Shown piece after piece: positions 52,310 to 61,238 of a stretch of 64,000 nt of DNA. A program made the translations under genes and the position numbers. Every line of letters starts with the position of its first letter. The stretch's first letter is position 1. The notes beneath the pieces are model-generated. The model did no database searches. It had not been told where the DNA came from and worked only from the letters and a program-made list of their open reading frames with translations. The stretch is from DASVVT01 sp036386415 (GTDB taxonomy: Bacteria > Acidobacteriota > Blastocatellia > Pyrinomonadales > Pyrinomonadaceae), in the NCBI GenBank assembly GCA_036386415.1, contig DASVVT010000084.1:129074-193073 (forward strand), given 5' to 3'.

Positions 52310-53263
52310 TCATTGCGGGCAGCGCACACGCAGGGCTCCCGGCAGGATTTCAAAGGTCGCGGGAAGGCGACCCGGCAATTCACCATCGACTTCAATCGTC
52401 ACCTGCGCTTCACGACTCACAGGTCTCACAGCGACACGCTGTGCGTGCTGGTGGTAAACCTGCTGCATGGACAGATGCTTGCCCAGGTAGAGGCGTGGCG
52501 CGTTGACCAGGATTCTGCTTGCGCCGAGGTCACCTATCGTGATGATGTCGAAGCGGCCATCGTTGAGGCGTGCTTCGGGCGCGACCTTCATCCCGCCACC
52601 GAAATACCGTGCGTTGGCGACGCACAGGTTGGCGACCGTCAAGCGGCGCTCGCGTTTGCCGTCGAGTTGAACGTAGACGGTCGTCGTGGGCGAGGCGAGC
52701 GTCGTTTGCAGAGTGGCGACGGCGTAAGAGACCCTACCGCCAAGCCAGCGCGAGCGTGTCACGTTTGACAGGCGCGAGTTGTTTGTCTTGACGCGCTCGA
52801 TCACCTCTCCGCTCATGCCAAACGAGGCTACTCCGAGAAAATATCTCGCCTCCAGCTCACCCGCATGATTGGTATAGGTGACGCGCCCTACGTCTATACG
52901 CCGCGTGCGTCCCATGCCGAGCGCGCGTGCGGCTGTGGCCGCGTGCATCGAAAGGCCGAGCGTGCGACGGAAGTCGCCGCCCGTACCGCTCGGCAGCAGA
53001 CCCAGCTCGACATCGCGCCCTGATTCCAGAATTCCGTTGGCGACCTCAGAGGCAGTCCCATCGCCGCCGCAGGCAATGATCAGTTGCCTTCCCCTTCCGG
53101 CCTCAGTGGCGGCGAGCCGCCGCCCATCGCCGGGCTGCTCCGTGAAGGCACAATTGAACGGCCCGAAATGCGTGCGCAGATCGCTCGCCACGCCAGGCCA
53201 CGCCTCGCGCGTCGCGCCCCCTGCGGAAGCCGGATTGACAATCACAAGTGGCAATTCAGCCAT
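52310..53263 (-). CDS. Diacylglycerol/sphingosine kinase-like lipid kinase
   Basis: A 317-residue protein of the DAGK_cat/YegS/BmrU family: VNPASAGG (9-16), the nucleotide loop ACGGDGTASEV (about 64-74) and LPSGTGGDF (about 89-97), then the C-terminal beta-domain with GRFDIITIGDL and VTIEVDGELPG. Such enzymes phosphorylate diacylglycerol or related lipids with ATP. It may feed the lipid genes nearby (PlsC, lipid locus), which is an inference from context. It is monocistronic, bounded on both sides by family J elements. Confidence 0.9.
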   Translation of the reverse strand: MAELPLVIVNPASAGGATREAWPGVASDLRTHFGPFNCAFTEQPGDGRRLAATEAGRGRQLIIACGGDGTASEVANGILESGRDVELGLLPSGTGGDFRRTLGLSMHAATAARALGMGRTRRIDVGRVTYTNHAGELEARYFLGVASFGMSGEVIERVKTNNSRLSNVTRSRWLGGRVSYAVATLQTTLASPTTTVYVQLDGKRERRLTVANLCVANARYFGGGMKVAPEARLNDGRFDIITIGDLGASRILVNAPRLYLGKHLSMQQVYHQHAQRVAVRPVSREAQVTIEVDGELPGRLPATFEILPGALRVRCPQ

Positions 53264-53295
53264 GATCAGGTCTCATTTTGTCATTATTCTGCGGC

Positions 53296-53462
53296 GTGAA
53301 ATTCCATGCATTGAGCATAAGGAAAGAAGAGCATGAAACGCAAAGGACGCCAAGAAGAGGAAGACGCAGAGAGCGCAAAAGGATTCTTCTTCGCGTACTT
53401 TGCGAGTCTTCCTTTGCGCCCTTTGCGTTTAATGTTTTCCGTTCCTGCCAATAACACCCGCT
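53296..53462. repeat. Dispersed palindromic element, family J, copy 3
   Basis: Core arms GAAACGCAAAGGACGCCAAG and CCTTTGCGCCCTTTGCGTTT lie at about 53335-53430, with diverged outer ends (GCGTGAAATTCCATGCATTG on the left). It lies between the lipid-kinase-like start and the stop of the next minus-strand gene. Confidence 0.82.
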
Positions 53463-53469
53463 CTAACTT

Positions 53470-54951
53470 TTACGGCTTCGGCTGGCCGCCTTTGTCTTCA
53501 ACATTCTTGGTGTCGCTCTGTTTGCGTAAGACATTCTTGAGGCCGAAGAGCGATTCCAGAGCGTCTTGCCAGAATGGCGCACCGACGCTGAGCAGTAAGG
53601 CCATGATGATCCAGCCAAGCAGACTGTGAGAGATTCCACCCGCTGTAAAGTTGGGCTTGCTCTGCCAGATCGGATTGAACCCCAGACCTGTGTAGAGATT
53701 TGCGTTGCTGCTCACGTCCTTCGCCGTCTCCTGATACCACTGTTTGATGCTTTGCGCTGCGGCCTGATCGCCCTTCGCCAAACTATCTTCATATCGCTTC
53801 GACAAGTCGTCCCTCATTTGCAAGAGGTTGCCGCGCAGGGTGTCGTTGCCCGCGATGTTTTTATAAACGTCGAAAAAGTTGGCGTTGAGCAGGATCACAA
53901 CGGCGAGGCTGATGACCACCCCCCAAGTCTTCATACTACGCGCGTAGCGTTCCTCGAAACTCTGCATGACCGTATCGAACCATGTCTCAGCTCTCGTGAG
54001 GCCGGCAAGAAGTTGGTCAACGGCACGGTCGAAGCGCGCTACGCCGCGCGCAATGATCCGCAAGGTGTCCGCCCCTTTGGTCAGCGCGGCGGCAGCGGCA
54101 TCGCCGTGCGGGTCTTGCGCGGCTCTCGCCAACTGCTCCTCGACGGCCTTCTGCGCTTCCGAGATGAGATCGGAGATGTCATCCAATCTAATCGTGCGCA
54201 GCTTGTTGATGTCTTGCAAGAGCGTGGCAGAAGTGAGTGCCTTCCCCGGTCCGGCTGGACGATTTTCGCCCGCTCTCTTTGCAGCTTCCGCATCAGCAGG
54301 CTGGCCGGAGCTTTGCGCGTCCGTATCATCGGGCGATGCTTCCGTCCCCGGCACGACCTCGCCCTGCAAGTAAGCCTCTATATCGTTGAGGAGCGGTCGT
54401 AGCGCGCCTTGCATCTGCGCCAGCTTAACCCTCGACTCTTCGCTCAAGTGTTGAGAGAACTTGCTCGGCTGGAACTCATCTATGGTCGTGGCTAACTCTA
54501 TAAACTCGTTGTAGGCAGAGTCCAGCAGTTTCGTGAAGTCCGGCGTGAGGATATGCGGCATGACCGAGCCGAGCACTTTCAGCAAGTCCTGCTTGGCAAT
54601 CGAGTCTAACATCAGTTGGCCTCTTTGCGAGACGCGCCCCGCCTCCTCAAATCTCTTCTTCACCTCGACATAGAGGTTTTTGACTCTCGGGTTGTACTCA
54701 GCCGGGTGCTCACCCATGAAGATGCGCATCAGCGGCGAATTTTGCACCAGCCGCTTCAAAAACCCCGTGGGCACGGGCGGCTTCTCGTCGAGGATATGCT
54801 CGAAGAGATCAACCAGCGAGTCTTCGATCTGGCGGGATTTGATCTTGAGAAGTTTCTTTAATCCCTGCTGCACAGACTGTACGACGAGACTCAGGATGAG
54901 CAGGACGATCACCATCGCGATAATTACATCGAGCGTGTTTGAGTTAATCAT
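53470..54951 (-). CDS. Membrane protein of unknown function with long soluble loop
   Basis: A 493-residue protein with GGGAG 7 bases before the ATG (54951-54949). A first membrane segment lies at about 7-27 (TLDVIIAMVIVLLILSLVVQ). A long, largely helical soluble region with a Gly/Ala/Asp-rich linker (about 205-240) follows. A second membrane segment lies at about 345-365 (WGVVISLAVVILLNANFF), and a C-terminal one at about 445-465 (LLGWIIMALLLSVGAPFWQD). The closing motif GAPFW-DaLe-Lf-lknvlR recurs in uncharacterised bacterial membrane proteins. No catalytic residues are recognised. The function is unknown. Confidence 0.75.
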   Translation of the reverse strand: MINSNTLDVIIAMVIVLLILSLVVQSVQQGLKKLLKIKSRQIEDSLVDLFEHILDEKPPVPTGFLKRLVQNSPLMRIFMGEHPAEYNPRVKNLYVEVKKRFEEAGRVSQRGQLMLDSIAKQDLLKVLGSVMPHILTPDFTKLLDSAYNEFIELATTIDEFQPSKFSQHLSEESRVKLAQMQGALRPLLNDIEAYLQGEVVPGTEASPDDTDAQSSGQPADAEAAKRAGENRPAGPGKALTSATLLQDINKLRTIRLDDISDLISEAQKAVEEQLARAAQDPHGDAAAAALTKGADTLRIIARGVARFDRAVDQLLAGLTRAETWFDTVMQSFEERYARSMKTWGVVISLAVVILLNANFFDVYKNIAGNDTLRGNLLQMRDDLSKRYEDSLAKGDQAAAQSIKQWYQETAKDVSSNANLYTGLGFNPIWQSKPNFTAGGISHSLLGWIIMALLLSVGAPFWQDALESLFGLKNVLRKQSDTKNVEDKGGQPKP

Positions 54952-55305
54952 CAGTTTACTCCCTCGATAGTGGAAAGTGGCAGGCGCGCTTCGGCCAGAG
55001 CAGGTTCAACGCGCGACAGCGACAGGTCTTGCCATCTTGTACTTATGATTGCTGGGGAAGCGCGCCCCCTTACCGTTACCGTGTGGCCTAGATGTCGCGG
55101 TGACAAAAGTGTCTGCGCCGCTAAAGCACGCGGGGTAGACGCGGATGAGAATTTCGCATGGCTTATATCTTAGCCATACCCTCCTGTCAATAATATTTTT
55201 CCTGAGAGCCATCCGAAACCTTCAGTCGAAGGTCAATTTCAAATCAGACAGAGCCTTCCTTTCAATTGAATTGCCAAAATCAATCGTCCTGCCTGCTGTC
55301 TCCTG
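54952..55305. other. Spacer without a recognisable gene
   Basis: About 350 bases upstream of the membrane protein gene. The frames in it lack an RBS and family resemblance. It probably holds the promoter of that gene. Nothing else is seen before repeat J4. The stretch 55462-55622 after J4 is equally empty. Confidence 0.4.
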
Positions 55306-55461
55306 GAGCGGATTTCATTTGCATGTATGGAAAACTTAACCGCAAAGGGCGCAAAGGAAAAGCGCGCAAAGGGCGCAGAGAAGCAACTCCTCTGCGTCTT
55401 CTCCTTTGCGTCCTTTGCGTTTAATTCTCCTCTTTTCCTGACGCTCAATTGAAATCCGCTC
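55306..55461. repeat. Dispersed palindromic element, family J, copy 4 (best full-length copy)
   Basis: The element is bounded by perfect outer arms GAGCGGATTTCA (55306-55317) and TGAAATCCGCTC (55450-55461). Inside come GGAAAACTTAACCGCAAAGG, tandem GCGCAAAGGG-type units, a short loop, and the reverse-complementary CCTTTGCGTCCTTTGCGTTT. Total 156 bp. The single-copy outer ends distinguish it from simple repeats and look like the termini of a small non-autonomous element. Confidence 0.88.
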
Positions 55462-55622
55462 TCGATAGCTATGTGATTTTGAGGGGAAATATTTCAGGAG
55501 CAAAAGGCTGTCAGTACAAAGTAGTAATCTTGAGTTAGCGCAGACGGTTGGATGACTTTCAAATTTTTACCTTGGCTGCCTATTCTCTTCGGCAATAAGA
55601 CCCTCAAAATCGCTTAAGCTCA

Positions 55623-56540
55623 TCACTCATTGCTTATTGCGAAAGCCTCACTACTTATCATCTTCTTAGCGTGCATCGCGCGGTCTTCTTCCCCAAGCTC
55701 CGCGATCTTGCTCATCGCTAAATCCGCGATCTCTTTATAGGTGCGCACGTGATCTTTCTTCAAGAGGTAGGGCGCAAGATCGAGCGGTGCGCCGAAGCGT
55801 ACGCGGATCGGCTCACCACCAGTCCAGTTGCTGTGTATCTGTCGCAGCAGGTTGTTGCCGAGCCCTGCGATAAAGACGGGGATGACTTGCGGCGCGGCGT
55901 CTTTGATCAGTTTGCCGACGCCCGGTTGAGCACGCAGATAAGAATAAGGGTCGCTGCTTTTGTTGCGCGTGCCTTCGGGATGAAAGCCTATGACGTGCCC
56001 GCCCCCCTCGCGGCAGAGTGCTGTGAGCAGGCGCATCGAATACTTGTCGAACTCGCGCTTGTCCACGAGCGGGTTCTCGCCCCCGGCGAAGAAGGGCGGG
56101 TACATAGACCACCAGCCCATCAACATGTTGACGGGCAGCCCCAGCAGCGAATCATAAAAGAAGCGCCCGCGCACCGGAAAAAACAGCCTCTTCGACCAGC
56201 GCGTCCCGCGAAAGAGCACGGTCGAGACGCAATACATATCGAAGAACGAGCGGTGATTGGCGACGAGCAGGATGGGGCGCTCGTGCGAGGCGGTCTCGAC
56301 GTGTTCGAGACCGTAGACGCGCATCAGGTTATAGGTCGCCAGGTGAATCCAGGTTGCGCCGATCCAGCGCTGGCACCACGTCCAGAAACGTTTGGCGCGC
56401 CCCTGGTTCATGCGGTGCACGAAGCGAAAGCAGAAACGCTCCATGCCTGAGAGCACTACAAGCTCTTCAGGCGTCGGCTCAGGGGTTTGATGTTTGTCCG
56501 TTGTCCGTTGTCCGTTGTCCGTTGTCTCTCTCTCGTTCAT
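55623..56540 (-). CDS. 1-acylglycerol-3-phosphate acyltransferase-like protein (PlsC family)
   Basis: A 305-residue protein with acyltransferase motif I ANHRSFFDMY (His96, Asp101), a motif III-like FHPEGTRNKSS, and the proline-containing VIPVFIAGLG. It transfers an acyl group to a lysophospholipid-type acceptor at the membrane. The length exceeds minimal PlsC by an N-terminal extension. Residues 4-17 (RETTDNGQRTTDKH) are translated from repeat K, so the true start could be internal; no later ATG gives a good RBS. The gene is downstream of metH on the same strand, 79 bases away. Confidence 0.85.
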   Translation of the reverse strand: MNERETTDNGQRTTDKHQTPEPTPEELVVLSGMERFCFRFVHRMNQGRAKRFWTWCQRWIGATWIHLATYNLMRVYGLEHVETASHERPILLVANHRSFFDMYCVSTVLFRGTRWSKRLFFPVRGRFFYDSLLGLPVNMLMGWWSMYPPFFAGGENPLVDKREFDKYSMRLLTALCREGGGHVIGFHPEGTRNKSSDPYSYLRAQPGVGKLIKDAAPQVIPVFIAGLGNNLLRQIHSNWTGGEPIRVRFGAPLDLAPYLLKKDHVRTYKEIADLAMSKIAELGEEDRAMHAKKMISSEAFAISNE

Positions 56541-56618
56541 CGCTGCTGTCCAATTAAACCATTCAACTCATCAAACATAAAAAAACAACGGACTACTGAC
56601 CACTGACAACGGACAGTT
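56495..56618. repeat. Interrupted palindrome, family K
   Basis: One arm is TTGTCCGTTGTCCGTTGTCC (from about 56495); the other, from about 56585, is ACAACGGACTACTGACCACT followed by GACAACGGACAG. The structure spans the metH/plsC junction and covers the start codon and the first codons of the plsC-like gene. Confidence 0.75.
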
Positions 56619-56619
56619 T

Positions 56620-59600
56620 TTAATCAATGGAAAAATATTTGGCCTCTTCGTGATGCACGATGATGGCGGAGGTTGATTGCTCCGGCTCAAGCTGGAACTC
56701 TTCGGTCAATTCCACGTCGATGCGCGACGGGTCGAGAAGCTCGAAGAGCTTCGCCTGATCTTCCAGACTGGGGCACGCCGGGTAGCCGAAGCTGAAGCGC
56801 GAGCCCTGGTAGCCCTGATGGAACAATTTGTTGATCTCCGCAGCGTCGCGCCCATTGATCCCCAGCTCTTCGCGTATGCGCTTGTGCCAGAGTTCAGCGA
56901 GGGCTTCCGCCGCTTCCACGCTCAGGCCGTGGAAGAAGAGGTAGTCTGAATAGTTGTCCGCCTTGAACAACTCCTGCGAATACTGGCTGGCGCGGCGTCC
57001 CATCGTCACCAGATGAAATGCCACCACGTCGATGCGCCCGGATTCCTTGGAGGCAAAATAATCTGCGATACACAGGCGCTTTCCGTCGGGCTGGCGCGGG
57101 AAGGTGAAGCGCAGGCGCTCCGTCTTCTCGTCCTCCTGATAGATGATGAGATCGTTGCCCGAAGACTGGCAGGGGAAATAACCGTAGACGACGCGCGGGC
57201 TGAGCAACTGTTCGCGCTTGGCTCGTTCTTTCAGCTCGTCGTAAACGGGGCGGACATGCTCCGCGACGAACGCTCTATATTCTTCCACAGACCTCTTCCC
57301 GGCCTTGAATTGCCATTGCCCTTTGAAGAGCGCCGTTTCGTTGATGTAAGCGAAGACATCGTCGAGGGGTATATCGTCAACCACGCGCGAGCCGTAGAAA
57401 GGAGCGCGCGGGATGGGCGCGTCGGCGCGCACGTCCGAGCGATTCGTGTGCGTGGTGTCGCCCGCCACCTGTTGGACTGCGCGCGGTCGCGCGCTCTTAC
57501 GTATGCCGAGCTTGGCATCTTCGCCGACGAGGTCTTCCGATTCGTCTGCGGGCTGGTTGCCGTTCCCATCTGCTACCGTGGCGGCTCGCGCGACCTCCCC
57601 TTTCGTTTCAAGGCTTTCAGCGCCGCCCGTCAGCCGATCCATCGTGTGCAGGCCGTCGAAAGCGTCCTTCGCATAGAAGAGCGTGCCCTGATAAGTGTTG
57701 GTGAGATCATCCTCGACGTAGCGACGCGTGAGCGCTGCGCCGCCCAGCACAACCGGCACGCGTATTCCGCGCTCGTTCATGATCTCGAGGTTCTCCTTCA
57801 TGATGAGCGTCGATTTGACGAGCAGGCCGCTCATGCCGATGGCATCCGCTGTGTGCTCCTCGTAGGCTCGCAGGATGTTGTCAATCGGCTGCTTGATGCC
57901 GAGGTTGACCACCTTGTAGCCGTTATTGGTGAGGATGATGTCGACCAGATTCTTTCCGATGTCGTGGACATCACCCTTGACGGTGGCGAGCACCATCGTG
58001 CCTTTCTCCGTCGCGCCGCCTTTCTTCTCCATGAGGGGCTCAAGAAAGCGGACGGCTGATTTCATCGCTTCCGCCGATTGCAGCACGAAGGGAAGCTGCA
58101 TCTGGCCGCTGCCGAAGAGGTCTCCGACCACCTTCATCCCGTCGAGCAAGATGGTGTTGATGATGTCGAGCGGCGGGTAGGTTTCGAGCGCGAGCCGTAG
58201 ATTATCTTCGAGGCCGATCTTCTCGCCGTCGATGATGTGACGCTTGAGCCGTTCTTCGACCGGCAGATTGGTCGTATCTTTCTTGGCGCTGTGCGCCCGT
58301 ACGCCCTCGAACAACTTCGTAAACTCGCCCAACGGATCGTACGTGCAGATGTCTTTGTCGAACTCGCGCTCGTCGTAGATGAGCTGGCGCGCGACCTTGC
58401 TCTGGCGCTCGTCTATGCGATTGAGCGGAACGATCTTGCTCGCGTTGACGATGGCCGCATCCAGGCCAGCTTCGACCGCTTCGTGCAGGAAGACTGAGTT
58501 CAAGACGACGCGCGACGCCGGGTTCAAGCCGAACGAAACGTTCGAGACTCCGAGGATAGTGAAGCAACCGGGAAGCTCCGTCTTGATGAGACGGAGCGCT
58601 TTGATGGTCTCGGCTGCGTTGCGGCGATCCTCTTCGATGCCTGTCGAAATGGGCAGCGCCAACGGATCGAAAAAGATGTCGTGCGCAGGGATGCCGTACT
58701 TCTTTGTCGCCTGATCAAACGCGCGACGGGCTATCTCAAGCTTCCCTTCAGCGGTGCGCGCCATGCCTTGCTCGTCAATCGTACCGATCACGACGCCCGC
58801 GCCAAACCGCTTCGCCAGCTCCAGCACCTTGGCGAAGCGCGGCTCGCCGTCCTCGTAGTTCGTAGAGTTGAGTATGCACTTGCCGCCCGCGTGCTCAAGA
58901 CCCGCCTCCATCTTCTGCCACTCGGTCGAATCGAGCATCAGCGGAATCTTGATGTTGGTCGCGAGACGAAAGGCCAGCTCGTGCATGTCCTTCACGCCGT
59001 CGCGCCCGACGTAATCGACGTTGACATCGAGTATGTGCGCGCCCTCGCGCTCCTGTTCTTTCGCCAGCGAAACGAGCCCGTCCCAGTTCTCCACGTTCAG
59101 GAGATCGCGCATCTTCTTCGAGCCGCTGGCGTTGACGCGTTCGCCGACGATCAAAAACGAGCTATCCTGCACGAAGGGCTGCTGCATGTAGATGGACGAA
59201 GCGGCAGGCGTGAGACGTGCGTCGCGCGCTTTGGGCGTCAATTGCTGCATCGCTTCGACGACCATCAAGAGGTGCGCGGGCGTCGTGCCGCAGCACCCGC
59301 CGACGACGTTGACACCGAAATCCTTTGCGAAGTGCACGATCTGCGCGGTGAATGATTCCGGCGTCTCGCCGTAGTGCTGCTGGCCGTCCTTGACTTCAGG
59401 GAGCCCCGCGTTGGGCAGCACGGAGACGGGCAGCGGCGCGTTCTCGCAGAGATAGCGTATGCTCTCAGTCATGTGCTTCGGGCCTGTCCCGCAATTCATG
59501 CCGATGACATCTATGGGGAACGGCGCGAGCGCCGTCAGCGCAGCGTTGATCTCCGTGCCGTTGAGCATCGTGCCGAAAAGCTCTATGGTCACTTGCGCGA

Positions 59601-60162
59601 TGACGGGCACGCGTCGCCTCGTCTCTTCGAAGTTATCGAAGATCGCACGAAGCGCGGCCTTCGTCTGCAACAGGTCCTGGCAGGTTTCGACGATCAGGAG
59701 ATCGACGCCGCCGTCCATCAGTCCCCTCACCTGTTCGCTGTAAGCGTCTCTGAGTTCTCTGAAGGTGATGTGGCCGAGGGTGGGCAGCTTCGTCCCAGGC
59801 CCCATGGAGCCCGCGACCCAGCGCGGGCGCTCTCTGGTCGAATAGTCTGCGGCGATACGCCGTGCAAGCTCTGCGGCACGTTTATTCAGATCATAAGCCA
59901 TGTGCGCGATGCCGTACTCGGCGAGCACCACTGGAGTGCCCCCGAAAGAGTTCGTCTCGATGACATCGCAGCCCACGTCGAAAAATGCCGTGTGGACTTT
60001 TTCGATAGCTGCGGGCTTACTGATCAGCAGATATTCGGGGCAGCCCTCGAACTGCGCGCCGCCGTAATCATCGACCGAGAGGTCTTGCGCTTGCAGGTTC
60101 GTGCCCATCGCGCCGTCGAAGACGACGATGCGCTCTTTAAGTGTCTCAAGAAAAGTTTTCAT
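56620..60162 (-). CDS. metH: Cobalamin-dependent methionine synthase
   Basis: A 1180-residue protein with all four modules in the usual order. The homocysteine-binding domain (about 1-310) starts VVFDGAMGTNLQ and has zinc Cys ligands in GMNCGTGP and GGCCGTTP. The methyl-tetrahydrofolate pterin domain lies at about 330-600 (VGERVNASGSKK). The B12-binding module lies at about 630-870, with the cobalt His in KGDVHDIGKNLV. The C-terminal reactivation domain lies at about 920-1180, with SRFSFGYPACPSLEDQAKLF. An Ala/Asp-rich linker (about 850-915) joins the last two. It transfers the methyl group from methyl-THF to homocysteine. It draws on the same one-carbon pool fed by the glycine cleavage genes. 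Confidence 0.96.
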   Translation of the reverse strand: MKTFLETLKERIVVFDGAMGTNLQAQDLSVDDYGGAQFEGCPEYLLISKPAAIEKVHTAFFDVGCDVIETNSFGGTPVVLAEYGIAHMAYDLNKRAAELARRIAADYSTRERPRWVAGSMGPGTKLPTLGHITFRELRDAYSEQVRGLMDGGVDLLIVETCQDLLQTKAALRAIFDNFEETRRRVPVIAQVTIELFGTMLNGTEINAALTALAPFPIDVIGMNCGTGPKHMTESIRYLCENAPLPVSVLPNAGLPEVKDGQQHYGETPESFTAQIVHFAKDFGVNVVGGCCGTTPAHLLMVVEAMQQLTPKARDARLTPAASSIYMQQPFVQDSSFLIVGERVNASGSKKMRDLLNVENWDGLVSLAKEQEREGAHILDVNVDYVGRDGVKDMHELAFRLATNIKIPLMLDSTEWQKMEAGLEHAGGKCILNSTNYEDGEPRFAKVLELAKRFGAGVVIGTIDEQGMARTAEGKLEIARRAFDQATKKYGIPAHDIFFDPLALPISTGIEEDRRNAAETIKALRLIKTELPGCFTILGVSNVSFGLNPASRVVLNSVFLHEAVEAGLDAAIVNASKIVPLNRIDERQSKVARQLIYDEREFDKDICTYDPLGEFTKLFEGVRAHSAKKDTTNLPVEERLKRHIIDGEKIGLEDNLRLALETYPPLDIINTILLDGMKVVGDLFGSGQMQLPFVLQSAEAMKSAVRFLEPLMEKKGGATEKGTMVLATVKGDVHDIGKNLVDIILTNNGYKVVNLGIKQPIDNILRAYEEHTADAIGMSGLLVKSTLIMKENLEIMNERGIRVPVVLGGAALTRRYVEDDLTNTYQGTLFYAKDAFDGLHTMDRLTGGAESLETKGEVARAATVADGNGNQPADESEDLVGEDAKLGIRKSARPRAVQQVAGDTTHTNRSDVRADAPIPRAPFYGSRVVDDIPLDDVFAYINETALFKGQWQFKAGKRSVEEYRAFVAEHVRPVYDELKERAKREQLLSPRVVYGYFPCQSSGNDLIIYQEDEKTERLRFTFPRQPDGKRLCIADYFASKESGRIDVVAFHLVTMGRRASQYSQELFKADNYSDYLFFHGLSVEAAEALAELWHKRIREELGINGRDAAEINKLFHQGYQGSRFSFGYPACPSLEDQAKLFELLDPSRIDVELTEEFQLEPEQSTSAIIVHHEEAKYFSID

Positions 60163-60217
60163 TCTATGGTTCGTCCATCTCCGGCCTGAGTCCCTACGCC
60201 CCTGCCAAACATAACTG

Positions 60218-60247
60218 AAGCCCCGCGCTTTAACAACGCGGGGCTTT
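60218..60247. terminator. Strong GC-rich hairpin upstream of metH
   Basis: AAGCCCCGCG (60218-60227), a loop of about 9 bases, and CGCGGGGCTT (60237-60246) form a perfect 10-bp stem. On the minus strand it would fold in the metH leader region (56 bases before the start). On the plus strand only one extra T and then CC follows. It resembles an intrinsic terminator stem without a long U-tract. No SAM or B12 riboswitch core was recognised around it. Confidence 0.5.
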
Positions 60248-60404
60248 CCGTTTGAAGCTTATTCCTGTCTGGTCTCGCGGGAAAGACTCGCCGAGCTGTT
60301 TAGCGGATTATTTTACGTGGCCGCAAGTCGCCTTAACTCACCACGTTTCAATGGGTATTGAATCACCGCGAGGCATGCATGTCAAGATGGGGGTCTGGGG
60401 TTTA

Positions 60405-60545
60405 GTCGGATTTCATTTGCAGAGACGGAAAAACTTTAAACGCAAAGGAGGCAAAGGAAGGAAGCGCAAAGGACGCGGAGAAGAATCATTCTGCGACCTT
60501 TGCGTCTGCTCCTTGGCGTCCTTTGCGTTTAATTCTTTTCTTCTT
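60405..60545. repeat. Dispersed palindromic element, family J, copy 5
   Basis: Left end TCGGATTTCATTTGCAGAGA followed by CGGAAAAACTTTAAACGCAA and tandem units, with right arm CCTTTGCGTTTAATTC. The left end matches copy 4 (GCGGATTTCATTTGCA). It lies in the divergent metH/coaD spacer (60163-60633); between the hairpin and this element (60248-60404) I see no gene. Confidence 0.85.
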
Positions 60546-60633
60546 TTTTCTTCCCTAACCCCTATCCCTCAATTTATGTTATTTTCGCTTCCGGTCTATC
60601 AAATCCGATTCCATTCACGGCTTCTCGGAAGGT

Positions 60634-61128
60634 ATGCGACGCGCCATCTATCCAGGCTCATTCGATCCGGTCACAAACGGTCATCTGGACATCATAGAGC
60701 GTGGCTGCAAGCTCTTCGACGAAATCATCATCGCCATTCTCGTGAACCCGGACAAGCGTCCCTTCTTCACGATTGAAGAGCGGCGCGAGATGCTGCTCGA
60801 AGTGACGGCAGAGATCAGCCAGGGCGCGTGTCATCTGCTCGTAGAGGATTTTCAGGGCTTGCTGGTCGATTACGCTATGCGGCGACAGGCGGATGCGATT
60901 GTGCGCGGCATTCGCGCCATTTCGGATTACGAGTACGAGTTGCAGATGGCCTTAATGAATCGTCGCCTTGAGCCGCGCATTGAGACCGTCTTCATGATGC
61001 CTGCCGAAGCTTATTCGTACCTCAGCTCCCGTCTCGTCAAAGAGGTCTTTCAACTGGGCGCCACCATCGACGGGCTCGTTCCCGCTTCGGTTGAAGCGCG
61101 CATGCGCGAGAAGCTAAGCCGAACTTGA
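60634..61128 (+). CDS. coaD: Phosphopantetheine adenylyltransferase
   Basis: A 164-residue protein with GGAAGGT just upstream of the ATG. Signatures: YPGSFDPVTNGHLDII (phosphate-binding T/HxGH-type site), RGIRAISDYEYELQMALMN, and YSYLSSRLVKEVFQLGA. It joins 4'-phosphopantetheine and ATP to dephospho-CoA, the penultimate step of CoA synthesis. Full length and canonical. It is monocistronic or first in a short run with the next small gene. Confidence 0.97.
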   Translation: MRRAIYPGSFDPVTNGHLDIIERGCKLFDEIIIAILVNPDKRPFFTIEERREMLLEVTAEISQGACHLLVEDFQGLLVDYAMRRQADAIVRGIRAISDYEYELQMALMNRRLEPRIETVFMMPAEAYSYLSSRLVKEVFQLGATIDGLVPASVEARMREKLSRT

Positions 61129-61149
61129 GAATCCTGTGTGCAACTGGCG

Positions 61150-61158
61150 TGTTATACT
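61150..61158 (+). promoter_or_regulatory. Extended -10 promoter element for the Lys/Gly-rich protein gene
   Basis: TG-T-TATACT (TG at 61150-61151, hexamer 61153-61158) is an extended -10. No matching -35 lies at the normal distance, as is common for extended -10 promoters. It is 80 bases before the start at 61239. Confidence 0.4.
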
Positions 61159-61238
61159 CGTGTACGTTCTACCAACACCAGCCTGCGCGAAAACTTTGAA
61201 GTGGCGCAGCGCAAAACGGACGAAGGGGGAGCCAGGCA

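Noticed and set aside
60163..60633. SAM or cobalamin riboswitch before metH
   Set aside because: No B12-box-like or SAM-core sequence was seen on the minus strand; only the GC-rich stem and repeat J5.
60252..60776. Open frame running through repeat J5 into coaD
   Set aside because: Half of it is translated repeat, and it overlaps coaD in another frame. No family resemblance.
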